From: Metamycoplasma subdolum
Lineage (GTDB): Bacteria; Bacillota_I; Bacilli_A; Mycoplasmatales; Metamycoplasmataceae
NCBI RefSeq assembly: GCF_033546815.1
Contig: NZ_CP137846.1
Coordinates: 310,001 to 374,000 of the forward strand
Direction: 5' to 3'
Length of the DNA: 64,000 bases
Shown here: positions 55,583 to 64,000 of the stretch, one piece after another
Position numbering within the stretch: position 1 is the stretch's first letter
Layout of the letters: each line of letters opens with the position of its first letter
Program-made: the position numbers and the translations under genes
The notes under the pieces: generated by a model
What the model was told of the DNA's origin: nothing
Databases searched by the model: none
What the model saw: the letters and a program-made list of their open reading frames with translations, nothing else

Positions 55583-56362
55583 CTATTTTTCTGGATAAAT
55601 AATTTTAGATAAGATTAACTTACTATTTAAAACTATGTTATTTTTGCGCTCCATATCAGGCGCAAGATTTTTAATAAACCAACTACATTTTATTAAACCG
55701 CTTTCTTTTGAGGAAAAATCTAAATTAATTTTAGCTTCTGAAATTGCTATTTCAGTTTTAGGACGTTTAGTTATTGAATTGTCAACATGACAATAATGTA
55801 ATTTAAAAATTAACTGTTTGTTTTCTTCATCATAGCAAAAATCTTCAAAAATTTCACCAAACCCTTTGCCACGATAGCCTCAATAGGTTTCTAAATCATA
55901 ATACTTATCATTTTCTGAGTATACATTTGGATCGTCATATAAACCAATTATTGTTCCAAACTCTTTGTTTAATATTAATGAAACAATATTTCCTTGCTTT
56001 TCAGTTAATAAAGGTTTGGAACCATCATCTTCTGGAAATCTTTCTGTATTGTCATGAAAACTTCTAATAGGCATTACATCTATTACAAAATAATCATTTG
56101 AATACTGTTTTTGTATGTTTTCATAACTTCCAATTGCAAAACCATAAAAATAATCTTTAATTTCATATTTTTTATCATTTATTAATATTTGTGAGTCAGG
56201 TTCTGGTTCAATTTTATATTCAAAAATTTTATTTTCAATTGTTTCTTTAATTAGTCTTTTAATTCTAGATCTTTCTTTTCTGTCTGTGCAAGCACTTGAT
56301 ATTAAAACTGGCGAAATAAGAGCTAGTGAACTTATGTTTAATAATCAAATATTTTTCTTCAT
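55583..56362 (-). CDS. Lipoprotein of unknown function
   Basis: This 259-residue protein has a signal peptide ending in the lipobox ISSAC (Cys25), then a polar mature part rich in Lys, Glu, Asp and Tyr. Segments such as YFYGFAIGSYENI and GLIKCSWFIKNLAPD show no motif I know. Only two or three Trp occur, coded by UGA or near it. The ribosome site is AAGGAAAT. It stands alone between leuS and the tRNA pair and is probably displayed on the membrane surface. Confidence 0.8.
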
Positions 56363-56374
56363 TATTATTGATTT

Positions 56375-56574
56375 CCTTCTTAAAATGTGTATTTTTTTCT
56401 ATTGTTTTAAATGTTTTAAATGCAATAGTTTTAACTTAAATTAAAACTAACTAAATGTTATTTTCTTGGTTTATTTAATAACAAACTTTATTGAATTTGC
56501 ATTTAAAAAACCAAAATAATTGAAATGTCGGTTATATTATTTGCTCTTATTTAAAAGTCATTGAATTAAAATAA
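56375..56574. other. A+T-rich intergenic region
   Basis: Upstream region of the 259-residue lipoprotein gene and downstream of the tRNA terminator. It must hold the lipoprotein promoter, but I cannot single one out. Confidence 0.35.
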
Positions 56575-56598
56575 AACAACCGCTTTTCAGCAGTTGTC
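56575..56598 (-). terminator. Terminator of the tRNA-Tyr/tRNA-Gln transcript
   Basis: CAACTGCT-GAAA-AGCGGTTG on the minus strand, one G-U pair, followed by TTTTATTTT. Confidence 0.8.
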
Positions 56599-56644
56599 TA
56601 GTTTTATTTTTTCGCGTATTTTTTCATCTTACTTAAAAGATGAT

Positions 56645-56719
56645 ATGGCTGCCCCTGTTAGATTCGAACTAACGGATGGCGGTACCAAAAACCGCTGCCT
56701 TACCACTTGGCTAAGGGGC
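56645..56719 (-). tRNA. tRNA-Gln (UUG)
   Basis: The acceptor stem TGCCCCT/AGGGGCA, D-arm, T-arm with GTTCGAATC and encoded CCA are all present. The anticodon loop TTTTGGT places TTG at 34-36, so it reads CAA (and CAG by wobble). It follows tRNA-Tyr by six bases in the same transcript. Confidence 0.94.
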
Positions 56720-56725
56720 AAAATA

Positions 56726-56810
56726 ATGGTGGAGGGGGAGGGATTCGAACCCCCGAACCGTGAGGAAGTGGGTTACAGCCACCCGCGTTTGGCCGCTTCG
56801 CTACCCCTCC
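56726..56810 (-). tRNA. tRNA-Tyr (GUA)
   Basis: The acceptor stem GGAGGGG/CCCCTCC, an anticodon loop CTGTAAC with GTA at 34-36, a long variable arm typical of bacterial tRNA-Tyr, GTTCGAATC in the T-arm and encoded CCA are seen. It is the first of the tRNA pair. Confidence 0.94.
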
Positions 56811-56828
56811 TTATTAAGTGCAATATTT

Positions 56829-56834
56829 ATTATA
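56829..56834 (-). promoter_or_regulatory. -10 box of the tRNA pair
   Basis: TATAAT on the minus strand, 18 bases before the 5' end of tRNA-Tyr. Confidence 0.5.
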
Positions 56835-56954
56835 TATATTTTTTTAAAATTTTTATGTTTTTTAAATCTTTTTTATACATAAAAAAAGAACAAAAATAAA
56901 AAAATAGACAAGCTATTTTTTATATTATCTATATTTCTTTGTTTAAGTATTTAT

Positions 56955-57068
56955 TTACTTTGAAATGTCTTTTTTATACTTAGCAACAATAGCAATTGTA
57001 GCAATAGTAGCAATAGCGGTAACAGCTCCGCTTACAATTAAAGCAATTTTATATGGTTTACTTAGCAT
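56955..57068 (-). CDS. Possible 37-residue membrane peptide
   Basis: A short frame MLSKPYKIALIVSGAVTAIA and onwards, with one hydrophobic segment rich in Ala, Ile and Thr and a basic end (KYKKDISK). AAAGGA lies seven bases before the ATG. The overlapping plus-strand frame (56965-57195) has no ribosome site, so the minus frame is preferred. It could be a real single-helix peptide; nothing more can be said. Confidence 0.45.
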   Translation of the reverse strand: MLSKPYKIALIVSGAVTAIATIATIAIVAKYKKDISK

Positions 57069-57240
57069 AGTGAGTCCTTTATTAATTATTTTTCTATATT
57101 TTACCATTTTTGAGGCCGTTTTTGAAATAACGTTCGTAAATTTAGTTAAAAAAACATTTATTGTAATGAATTATTTAAATTTATTTAAAAACTAAACGAA
57201 ATTAAACAAATTTATAACTTTTTTTAACTAAAATTAAAAT

Positions 57241-58413
57241 ATGATTAAAAAATACTTCTTTAGAAATCAAGATTTTATTTGTTTTAGTTTTAATTACGAC
57301 TTGAATAAACAAGAAATAAGCAGCCTTAATAAGGAAGCTGACTTTTCTAAATGTCCTATTTTTTTATCTAATTTTGAACCATCAATTATTCAAGAGTATT
57401 TAGAGTATGAAAGACCAACTCCTTTGAATAGACAAGGATATGAGAATTTATTTGACAAAAAATTTAATCCATTTTCTTTTTATGAAATTGGGCTTGGACT
57501 TTCCATGCTAGATAATTTTTGAATTTGCGACGAAAAAAGTTTAAATTTAAAATGAAAAGACATAAATTTATTTGATAATTTTAAAAATGAAATAGATAAT
57601 ATTTTCTTACTTTCTAATATTCAAAAAGAAAAAATAAAAGTAGAAAATAAACATATTTTTTCACCCGATTTTATGCTTCCGGGAGAGCTTAGAAAGTCAA
57701 TTAAAAAAGAAGAAGATAAATTTTACTTAAAAAAGGCAAATAGTAAGTTTGGAAGCAAGATTGAATATATGCAAATTTATGCTGAATTTTTTGCTAGTCA
57801 AATTGCTAAACAATTAGAGCTCAACGCAGTTTATTATGATATTGAAAATATTGAAGAAAATCTAGTAAATACTTGTGAATGATTTATTAAAAAGGGTGAA
57901 AATTTTATTCCTTTTTCAACACTTTTCATTAAAGGAAATGATAGCAAAGAAAGCCTTATTAAAAATCTAAATATTGTCTTTGGCAAAGAGAATTTTCAAA
58001 ATTTAATGCTTTTTGATTCAATAATTTTGAATGTTGATAGACACTTAGGAAATTTTGGAATTATAGTCGATAGTTTAACCAATAGTTTTATTTCACCCGC
58101 TCCAATTTATGATAATGGAAAAAGTTTTCTTTTTGATTTCAATTTATATGATAAAAAAAGCTTAAAATTTTCACTTGAAAATTATGGCGGGAGAATTGTA
58201 AATCTTTGGCCAAGTTTCGATCAACAAATGTTTGAAAATTTGGACATAAGACACAAAATTTGAATTGATAAATTAGAAGATTTTGAACTAAAAAATCATG
58301 AAGATTTTCCAGCCCCTTCAAAATATTTCAAAGCATGCAAAAAAATGTTAAAAGATCAAGTAGAAAAACTTAAAAATTATTACTCAGTAAAATTTGAAAA
58401 AATAACCGAATAG
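57241..58413 (+). CDS. HipA-like serine/threonine kinase
   Basis: This 390-residue protein has a HipA-like kinase domain. The catalytic loop is VDRHLGNFG (Asp266 and Asn271), and the metal-binding motif is PIYDNGKSF with Asp291. An upstream segment with KFYLKKANS and the helix QIYAEFFASQIAKQLEL match the ATP-lobe part of HipA. Four UGA-coded Trp occur. No HipB-type antitoxin gene is next to it, so it may be an orphan toxin or a housekeeping kinase. A TATAAC box lies about 23 bases before the ATG and no Shine-Dalgarno is seen. A terminator overlaps its stop codon. Confidence 0.8.
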
Positions 58414-58432
58414 CAGCATTGCTATTTTTTTA
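58409..58432 (+). terminator. Intrinsic terminator overlapping the HipA-like stop codon
   Basis: AATAGCA (58409-58415) pairs with TGCTATT (58420-58426), then further T; the TAG stop lies in the 5' arm. Confidence 0.78.
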
Positions 58433-58466
58433 TTATCTTAATTAAACTTAAGAAATAAAAAGTCTT

Positions 58467-58472
58467 TATACT
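58467..58472 (+). promoter_or_regulatory. uvrA: -10 box of uvrA
   Basis: TATACT ends seven bases before the uvrA ATG, so transcription probably starts at or next to the start codon. Confidence 0.55.
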
Positions 58473-58479
58473 TTAAAGT

Positions 58480-61302
58480 ATGAAAGAAATTATCGTTAAA
58501 GGTGCAAAAGAAAATAATTTAAAAAATATTGATGTAACAATTCCTAGAGATAAGTTTGTTGTTTTTACTGGAGTAAGTGGTTCTGGAAAATCTTCACTAG
58601 CTTTTAATACTATTTATGAAGAAGGCAGAAGAAGATATGTTGATAGTTTGTCAAACTATGCAAGACAATTTTTGGGCGGAACAAAGAAACCAAATGTTGA
58701 AGTTATTGAAGGACTAAGTCCAGCAATATCAATTGAACAAAAAACAACTCACAACAACCCAAGATCAATCGTTGGAACTGTTACAGAGATTTATGACTAT
58801 TTTAGATTACTATATGCAAGAATTGGTCATCCGTTCTGTCCAAATCATAAAATTGAAATAACAGCTCAGAAAACCAAAGATATTATCAATTCAATTTATA
58901 AAAATGAAGAAGGTAGCAAGCTTTTTATATTAGCTCCAATGATAATCAATCAAAAGGGAAGTCATCAAGTACTTTTGGCAAAACTTAAAAGGGATGGTTA
59001 TATAAGGGTAAAAATAAACAATGATATTTATAATCTTGAAGATAATATTGAACTTGATAAAAACAAAAAGTGAAATATTTCTGTAATTGTTGATAGATTT
59101 TCATTGTCGGAAGAAACAAGATCAAGAGTTGCTGAAGCGATTGAAGTTGCACTAGAGATGGCCAACGGTCTTGTTACTGTAGAAGTTTTTGGCAAAGAAA
59201 GGCAAACTTTTTCAATTTACCATAGTTGTGAACATGGCGATTTTGAAATGCCAAAAATTGAACCGAGACTTTTTAGTTTCAACTCGCCAAGTGGTATGTG
59301 TTTAACTTGTCGTGGTCTTGGCTTTTTACAACAAGTTGACTTTGACTTAGTTTGTCCTGATAAAAATTTAACTATTAATGATGGAGCATTAAAATATTAT
59401 GCAAATTTCATGGACACAGATAATCTTGAATGACAAGAGTTTTCATTTTTATTAAAACATTACAATATTCCACGTAATGTTCCAATTCGCGAATTAGATG
59501 AAGAACAACTTTTTATAATTCAAAATGGTTCACTTGAAGATTTACACATAATTAGAAAATCAACTGGTGGAATTGTTTATGACCAAGTTAAACACGTTGA
59601 AGGTGTTTGTGAAAAAATTTATCGTAAGTTTAATGAAACTAAAAGTGAAGATATTCGTGATTGATTAAAGAAATATTTCACGGAGCACACTTGCCCAGAA
59701 TGCAAGGGTCAAAGACTCAATAAATACGCAATGGCAGTTAAAGTTGCTAATTTAAATATTTTTGAAATGTCAAATCTTTCAATAGAAGAAATAAATGAAA
59801 AAATTAATAAATTGGAGCTAACTGAAATTGAAAAAGAAATCGCTGAATTAATCATTAATGAGCTTAAACATCGTTTGACTTTTTTGATCAACGTTGGACT
59901 TCAATATTTAACCTTAAATAGAAGAGCAGAAACTCTTAGTGGTGGCGAAGCTCAAAGAATAAAATTGGCCACACAAATTGGAGCAAATTTAACTGGTGTT
60001 TTATATGTTTTGGACGAACCCTCAATAGGACTTCATCAAGCAGATAATCGCAAACTTTTACAATCACTAAAACATATGGTTTCTTTAGGCAATACTTTAA
60101 TTGTTGTTGAACACGATGAAGAGACTATTAGAGAAGCAGATTTTATTGTTGATATTGGAAAATTTGCTGGTGTACATGGCGGAGAAATTATTGCAACTGG
60201 AACTGCTGATGATATTGCTAAATGCGAAGAAAGTATTACTGGGAATTACTTGTCCGGAAAACTCAAAATTGAGGTTCCAAAATATAGAAGAAGCGGCAAT
60301 GGTAAAATTCTTAAAATTAAGCATTGTACAAGGAATAATTTAAAAAATATTGAAGCAACGTTTCCGCTTGGAAAATTCATTTGTGTAACTGGTGTTTCAG
60401 GTTCAGGAAAATCAAGTTTAATCAATGAAGAACTTGTATCAAATATCAACAAGTTTTTAAACTCGGCAAGTTATGATATTAGAAGCGATGAAAAACTTGT
60501 TGGTCAATTTAATGTTGACAAACTTGTTCAAATTACACAAAGTCCAATTGGAAGAACACCACGTTCAAACACAGCAACTTATACTTCAATTTTTGATGAC
60601 ATAAGAGACGTGTTTGCAAGCGTTGAAGAATCTAAAATTAGAGGCTATACAAAAAGTCGTTTTTCATTCAATGTTCCTGGCGGAAGATGCGACAAATGCG
60701 AAGGCGATGGAGTTATTAGAATTGAGATGCATTTTTTACCTGATGTTTATGTAACTTGTGACCATTGTGATGGTAAAAGATATAATAGAGAAACTTTAGA
60801 AGTTAAATATCATGGAAAAAGCATTAGTGATATATTAAATATGACTGTTGAAGAAGCACATGCTTTCTTTATTCAAAGAGCAAAAATCCGTGAAAAACTT
60901 GAAATGCTTTTACACGTTGGACTTGGTTATATTGCTTTAGGTCAATCAGCAACAACACTTTCTGGTGGTGAAGCTCAAAGAATAAAACTTGCAACTTATT
61001 TACAGAAAAAACCAACTGGAAAAACCATTTATGTTCTTGACGAGCCAACGACTGGTCTTCATTCACATGACATTAAAAATCTTTTAAACGTTTTAAACAA
61101 AATTGTTGATGGAGGAGACACTGTTGTTGTAATTGAGCATAATTTGGATGTTATAAAATGTGCTGACTATATCATTGATCTTGGGCCTGATGGCGGAAAA
61201 GGTGGGGGTGAAATTGTTGTATCAGGAACACCTGAACAAGTGGCAAATCACCCTTATTCTTACACCGCAAAATATCTAAAAGAAATGCTTAAAAAGGTTT
61301 AA
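58480..61302 (+). CDS. uvrA: Excinuclease ABC subunit A
   Basis: This 940-residue protein finds bulky DNA damage for nucleotide excision repair. It has two ABC ATPase halves: Walker [10 protein letters not shown] at 31-39 and again at 638-646, with signature LSGGEAQR at about 486-493 and a second copy near 830. A zinc finger with Cys737, Cys740, Cys760 and Cys763 is present. UGA-coded Trp occur in the first half. It has no Shine-Dalgarno and probably a leaderless mRNA. lgt and trxB follow in the same direction. Confidence 0.97.
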
Positions 61303-61337
61303 AAATCTTGTTACTTATTATTTAGTAATAAAATTTT

Positions 61338-61348
61338 TATAATATAAT
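61338..61348 (+). promoter_or_regulatory. lgt: Double -10 box upstream of lgt
   Basis: TATAATATAAT, two overlapping -10 hexamers 28 bases before the lgt start. Confidence 0.5.
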
Positions 61349-61376
61349 TAACTTATTAAATTAATTAGGAGAAAAA

Positions 61377-62321
61377 ATGCTAGAAACTATTGAAAAAGTA
61401 GGCGAAAAAGTTGATTTTGCTGGCGTGCATTTAAAGATTGGTCCTTTTTATGTATATTCTCTTACAATGATGCTTGGAATGCTGACTGCAATTTTAACTG
61501 TTTATTTTTTCTGAAGAAGAGAAAAATATAAATTAGAACAATTAACAATTCTAGTTTTAATTGGACTTCCTACTGCTATTGTTGGAGCAAGACTTTTCTT
61601 TATTTTGCAACAAGCCTTTGCTGGAAATTGAGAAACTGTCAAAAGATTTTATGCCATATGAGAGGGTGGTCTTTCCATTCATGGTGGGGTTATTGTTTCC
61701 TCAATTTGTTGTACCATGTATGTTAGCTTTGGAAAAAGCGGCAAAAAAATCAATTTAAGAAAAGCAATGTCTATTATTTTGCCTGCCGTTTTAATAGGAC
61801 AAGCGATTGGAAGATGAGGAAACTTTGCTAACCATGAAGTTTATGGACGTGAACTTAGTGAAACAAGTTTAGCTTTCCGCCTTCTACCCGAACTAATTAG
61901 AGAACATATGTATATAAATGGAGCTTACCATTTCCCACTATTTTTATACGAATCAATGTTTAACTTAACTGCTTATATAATTATTGTTTGAATTTTAAAC
62001 TTATACAACTGACTTCGTCCAGGAACTACTGGTGGAATCTACGTTCTTTACTATGGAATTATTCGTTTTGCTATGGAACCTTTGCGGGAAGAAAGCTTTA
62101 CAATCTATAAAGTAATTTCTGCCCTTTATATTGTGACCGGTCTTGTAATGATTATTATGTTTGAATTTGTAATGAAATTGAATTACAACGTTTACAAAAT
62201 TCCAATGTTCAAAAATGAAAAAACCTGAAAATATTTTTACTTCATAGTTTATGAACCTAAACAAAAAGTAAAACCTATTCTAGATGAAAAAACTAAAAAT
62301 GCTGTAAGAATCAAAGCTTAG
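61377..62321 (+). CDS. lgt: Prolipoprotein diacylglyceryl transferase
   Basis: This 314-residue membrane enzyme adds diacylglycerol to the lipobox Cys of lipoproteins, including those in this window. The signature GRWGNFANHE starts at residue 145 and the conserved His lies in LSIHGG (103). Six to seven hydrophobic segments are visible. UGA-coded Trp break the standard-code frame. The ATG follows TTAGGAG. trxB starts 11 bases after its stop, so the two are likely cotranscribed. Confidence 0.95.
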
Positions 62322-62332
62322 GAAAGGAAAAT

Positions 62333-63256
62333 ATGACTAAAAGTCACTATGATGTTTTAATTATTGGTTCTGGGCCTGCAGGACTAAGTGCATCAATTTA
62401 CCTTTCAAGACAAAATATATCTAATGCTTTTATTGAATCAACTTTGCCTGGAGGCAAAATTGGACAAACTGAAAAAGTTGAAAACTATCCAGGAATCGAA
62501 AAGATTTCTGGTTTTGAACTTGCAACTAACTTTTTAAATCATGCAAAAAGTTATGGTGCAAAAATGATTTTTGGAAAAGTTGTAAACTTTTCAAAAACAA
62601 AAGATAATCTAATTGAAGTTAATTTAGAAAATGGCGACAAATATTTTTCACAAGCTTTAATTATTGCAACTGGGATGAAAAGCCTAGTTCCTGAAGAAAT
62701 AATTAATATTCACACCTTCAATCATCGTGGCGTTTCTTATTGTGCAGTATGTGATGGAAGTTTATATAAAAATGAAGTTTGCGGAATTATTGGTGGCGGA
62801 AACAGTGCATTTGAAGAAGGTGCATTTTTAGCAAATGTTGCTAAAGAAGTACACATATTTGTTCGCGACAAAATAATTGCTGAAAAAACAATCCAAAATC
62901 AACTTTTAGAACATAAAAATGTTACTATCCACAAACCAAGCCAAATTAAAAAACTAATTGGCAAGGACAAACTTGAAGAAATTGAGTTTGAAGAAAATTG
63001 CAAACTAAAGCACATGAAAATGGCAGCACTTTTCCCTTACATTGGCTTTAAACCTTCAACTGATTTCATAAGTCAAAAAGAAATTTTGGACCCAAGAGGT
63101 TTCATTAAAGTTAATGAAAATATGGAAACAACTATTGAAAATGTATACGCTGCAGGTGATGTTATTCAAAAACAAATTAGACAAATTGTTACAGCAGCAA
63201 ATGATGGAACAATTGCAGCTAAAACAATAACAAATAAAATAATTTCAAAATACTAA
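62333..63256 (+). CDS. trxB: Thioredoxin reductase
   Basis: This 307-residue flavoenzyme passes electrons from NADPH to thioredoxin. The FAD-binding motif GSGPAGLS is at 12-19, the redox pair is Cys137-Ala-Val-Cys140 and the NADPH-binding GGGNSAFEEG follows. The C-terminal YAAGDV binds the flavin. The ribosome site is GGAAAGG. It follows lgt closely and ends at a terminator shared with the gene on the other strand. Confidence 0.96.
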   Translation: MTKSHYDVLIIGSGPAGLSASIYLSRQNISNAFIESTLPGGKIGQTEKVENYPGIEKISGFELATNFLNHAKSYGAKMIFGKVVNFSKTKDNLIEVNLENGDKYFSQALIIATGMKSLVPEEIINIHTFNHRGVSYCAVCDGSLYKNEVCGIIGGGNSAFEEGAFLANVAKEVHIFVRDKIIAEKTIQNQLLEHKNVTIHKPSQIKKLIGKDKLEEIEFEENCKLKHMKMAALFPYIGFKPSTDFISQKEILDPRGFIKVNENMETTIENVYAAGDVIQKQIRQIVTAANDGTIAAKTITNKIISKY

Positions 63257-63261
63257 AACAA

Positions 63262-63296
63262 AAATCGGCCCTCTCTTACATTAGGCTGATTTTTTT
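63262..63296. terminator. Shared terminator between trxB and the pseudouridine synthase gene
   Basis: ATCGGCC (63264-63270) pairs with GGCTGAT (63284-63290), one G-U pair, with A and T runs. The stop codon of the minus-strand gene (63281-63283) lies in this structure. Confidence 0.75.
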
Positions 63297-64000
63297 ATAA
63301 TCTTTAAATTTTTAAGTCTTCTTATTTCATCATTTGTTAAATTTCTGAATTCACCAACTTTTAACCCTTTATCACTTATAAATGAAAATGATTTTCTATG
63401 CAAGGTTTTAACTGGCTTATTTACAAGTTCAAAAAGCTTTTTAACATGGTGATTTCTGCCTTCTTTAAGGATAACCTCATAATTATTTTGCCCGACACAT
63501 ACTATCTTTTGGGTTGACTTTTTGCCCTCTAAAATAACTTTATTGCTATTTAGAAACATAATTTCATCCAAGGTTAAACTCTCATCTGTTTTAACTAAGT
63601 ATTTTCTTTCAATCTCACTACTTGGATGTGAAAGAAAACTTGCTAATTTACCATCATTTGTTATCAAAATGATTCCTGTTGTATCTCAATCAAGCCTTCC
63701 AATTGAGTAACAATAATCTTTAATTCTTATATGATCATAAATTGTTTTTCTTTTTTCAGGATCTTTCAAACTACAAATAGTTTTAGCCGGTTTGTTTAAA
63801 ACTATATAAATTGGTTTTACAAAGTTTTTTAGTTCTTTACCATTAATTTCAATTTTGCAAGTGCGCAAAACCTTTTGCCCAATTTGAGCTAAAATTCCAT
63901 CAACTTTAACTTTCTTTGCCAAAATAAGTTTTTCAGCTTCTCTTCTTGAAGAATATCCAAGCTCTGAAATTAACTTTTGAATTCTAACTAATTCTTCATC
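63281..64000 (-). CDS. rluB: Pseudouridine synthase, RsuA/RluB family, 5' end outside the window
   Basis: At least 239 residues are visible. The N-terminal S4 RNA-binding domain contains RIQKLISELGYSSRREAEKL, and the catalytic motif is GRLDWDTTGIILITNDG with the nucleophilic Asp. The family modifies uridine in 23S or 16S rRNA; RluB is my preferred member but RsuA-like specificity is possible. Probably only a few codons are missing at the start. The Trp in the catalytic motif is UGA-coded. Confidence 0.9.

Noticed and set aside
56594-56899. Plus-strand 101-residue frame
   Set aside because: It is the antisense of the tRNA-Gln and tRNA-Tyr genes.
56965-57195. Plus-strand 76-residue hydrophobic frame
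   Set aside because: It lacks a ribosome site; the minus-strand frame over the same bases has AAAGGA at good spacing.
1-64000. CRISPR array, insertion sequence, rRNA operon or replication origin
   Set aside because: No regular short repeat-spacer pattern, no transposase frame, no rRNA sequence and no cluster of DnaA boxes were seen.

Overview
The window is chromosomal DNA of a mollicute. It is very A+T rich, UGA is read as tryptophan in nearly every gene (most reading frames look broken at UGA until translation table 4 is used), surface proteins carry mycoplasma-type lipoboxes, and the genes are compact and often overlap by 1 to 41 bases. The oligopeptide permease order oppA-B-C-D-F with an oversized OppF, a phosphoketolase and a giant GA/FIVAR-like repeat surface protein fit a member of the Mycoplasma hominis/Mycoplasmopsis side of the family; I do not name a species.

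Layout. (1) 1-6971: a phase-variable type I restriction-modification locus. It holds hsdR (cut by the window edge), a complete hsdS, three silent 3' hsdS cassettes, one silent 5' hsdS cassette on the opposite strand, a complete tyrosine recombinase and hsdM. Five copies of a 14-base site (ATAGTTAACACTAT) lie at the junctions of the half genes, in both orientations, so inversion can combine two N-terminal with four C-terminal halves. (2) 7183-10622: secA and tpiA. (3) 10984-19755: one 2923-residue surface protein with a signal peptide, about ten repeats of close to 220 residues, and a C-terminal membrane anchor. (4) 19809-29374: a small membrane protein and the opp operon on the minus strand. 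(5) 30173-32000: a two-gene plus-strand unit of a membrane-tethered AbiEii-like nucleotidyltransferase and a four-helix membrane protein, followed by a candidate structured small RNA (32241-32352). (6) 32442-48864: rpmF and the fused S10/spc/alpha ribosomal gene block, with secY, adk, map, infA and rpoA, all on the minus strand. At least seven ribosomal proteins carry long Lys-rich extensions. (7) 49292-64000: a small lipoprotein, phosphoketolase, rpmE, a small protein with a double-glycine-like leader, leuS, a lipoprotein, tRNA-Tyr and tRNA-Gln, a HipA-like kinase, uvrA, lgt, trxB and a pseudouridine synthase cut by the window edge.

How it works together. The ribosomal block, secA, secY, map, lgt and opp serve growth, export and peptide uptake. 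TpiA and phosphoketolase are central carbon enzymes, and TrxB and UvrA handle redox and DNA repair. The hsd shufflon and the giant repeat protein are the variable, host- or phage-facing parts. The most interesting less-explained items are the hsdS shufflon, the nucleotidyltransferase/membrane protein pair, the unassigned small RNA, the shared Lys-rich ribosomal tails, and the orphan HipA-like kinase.
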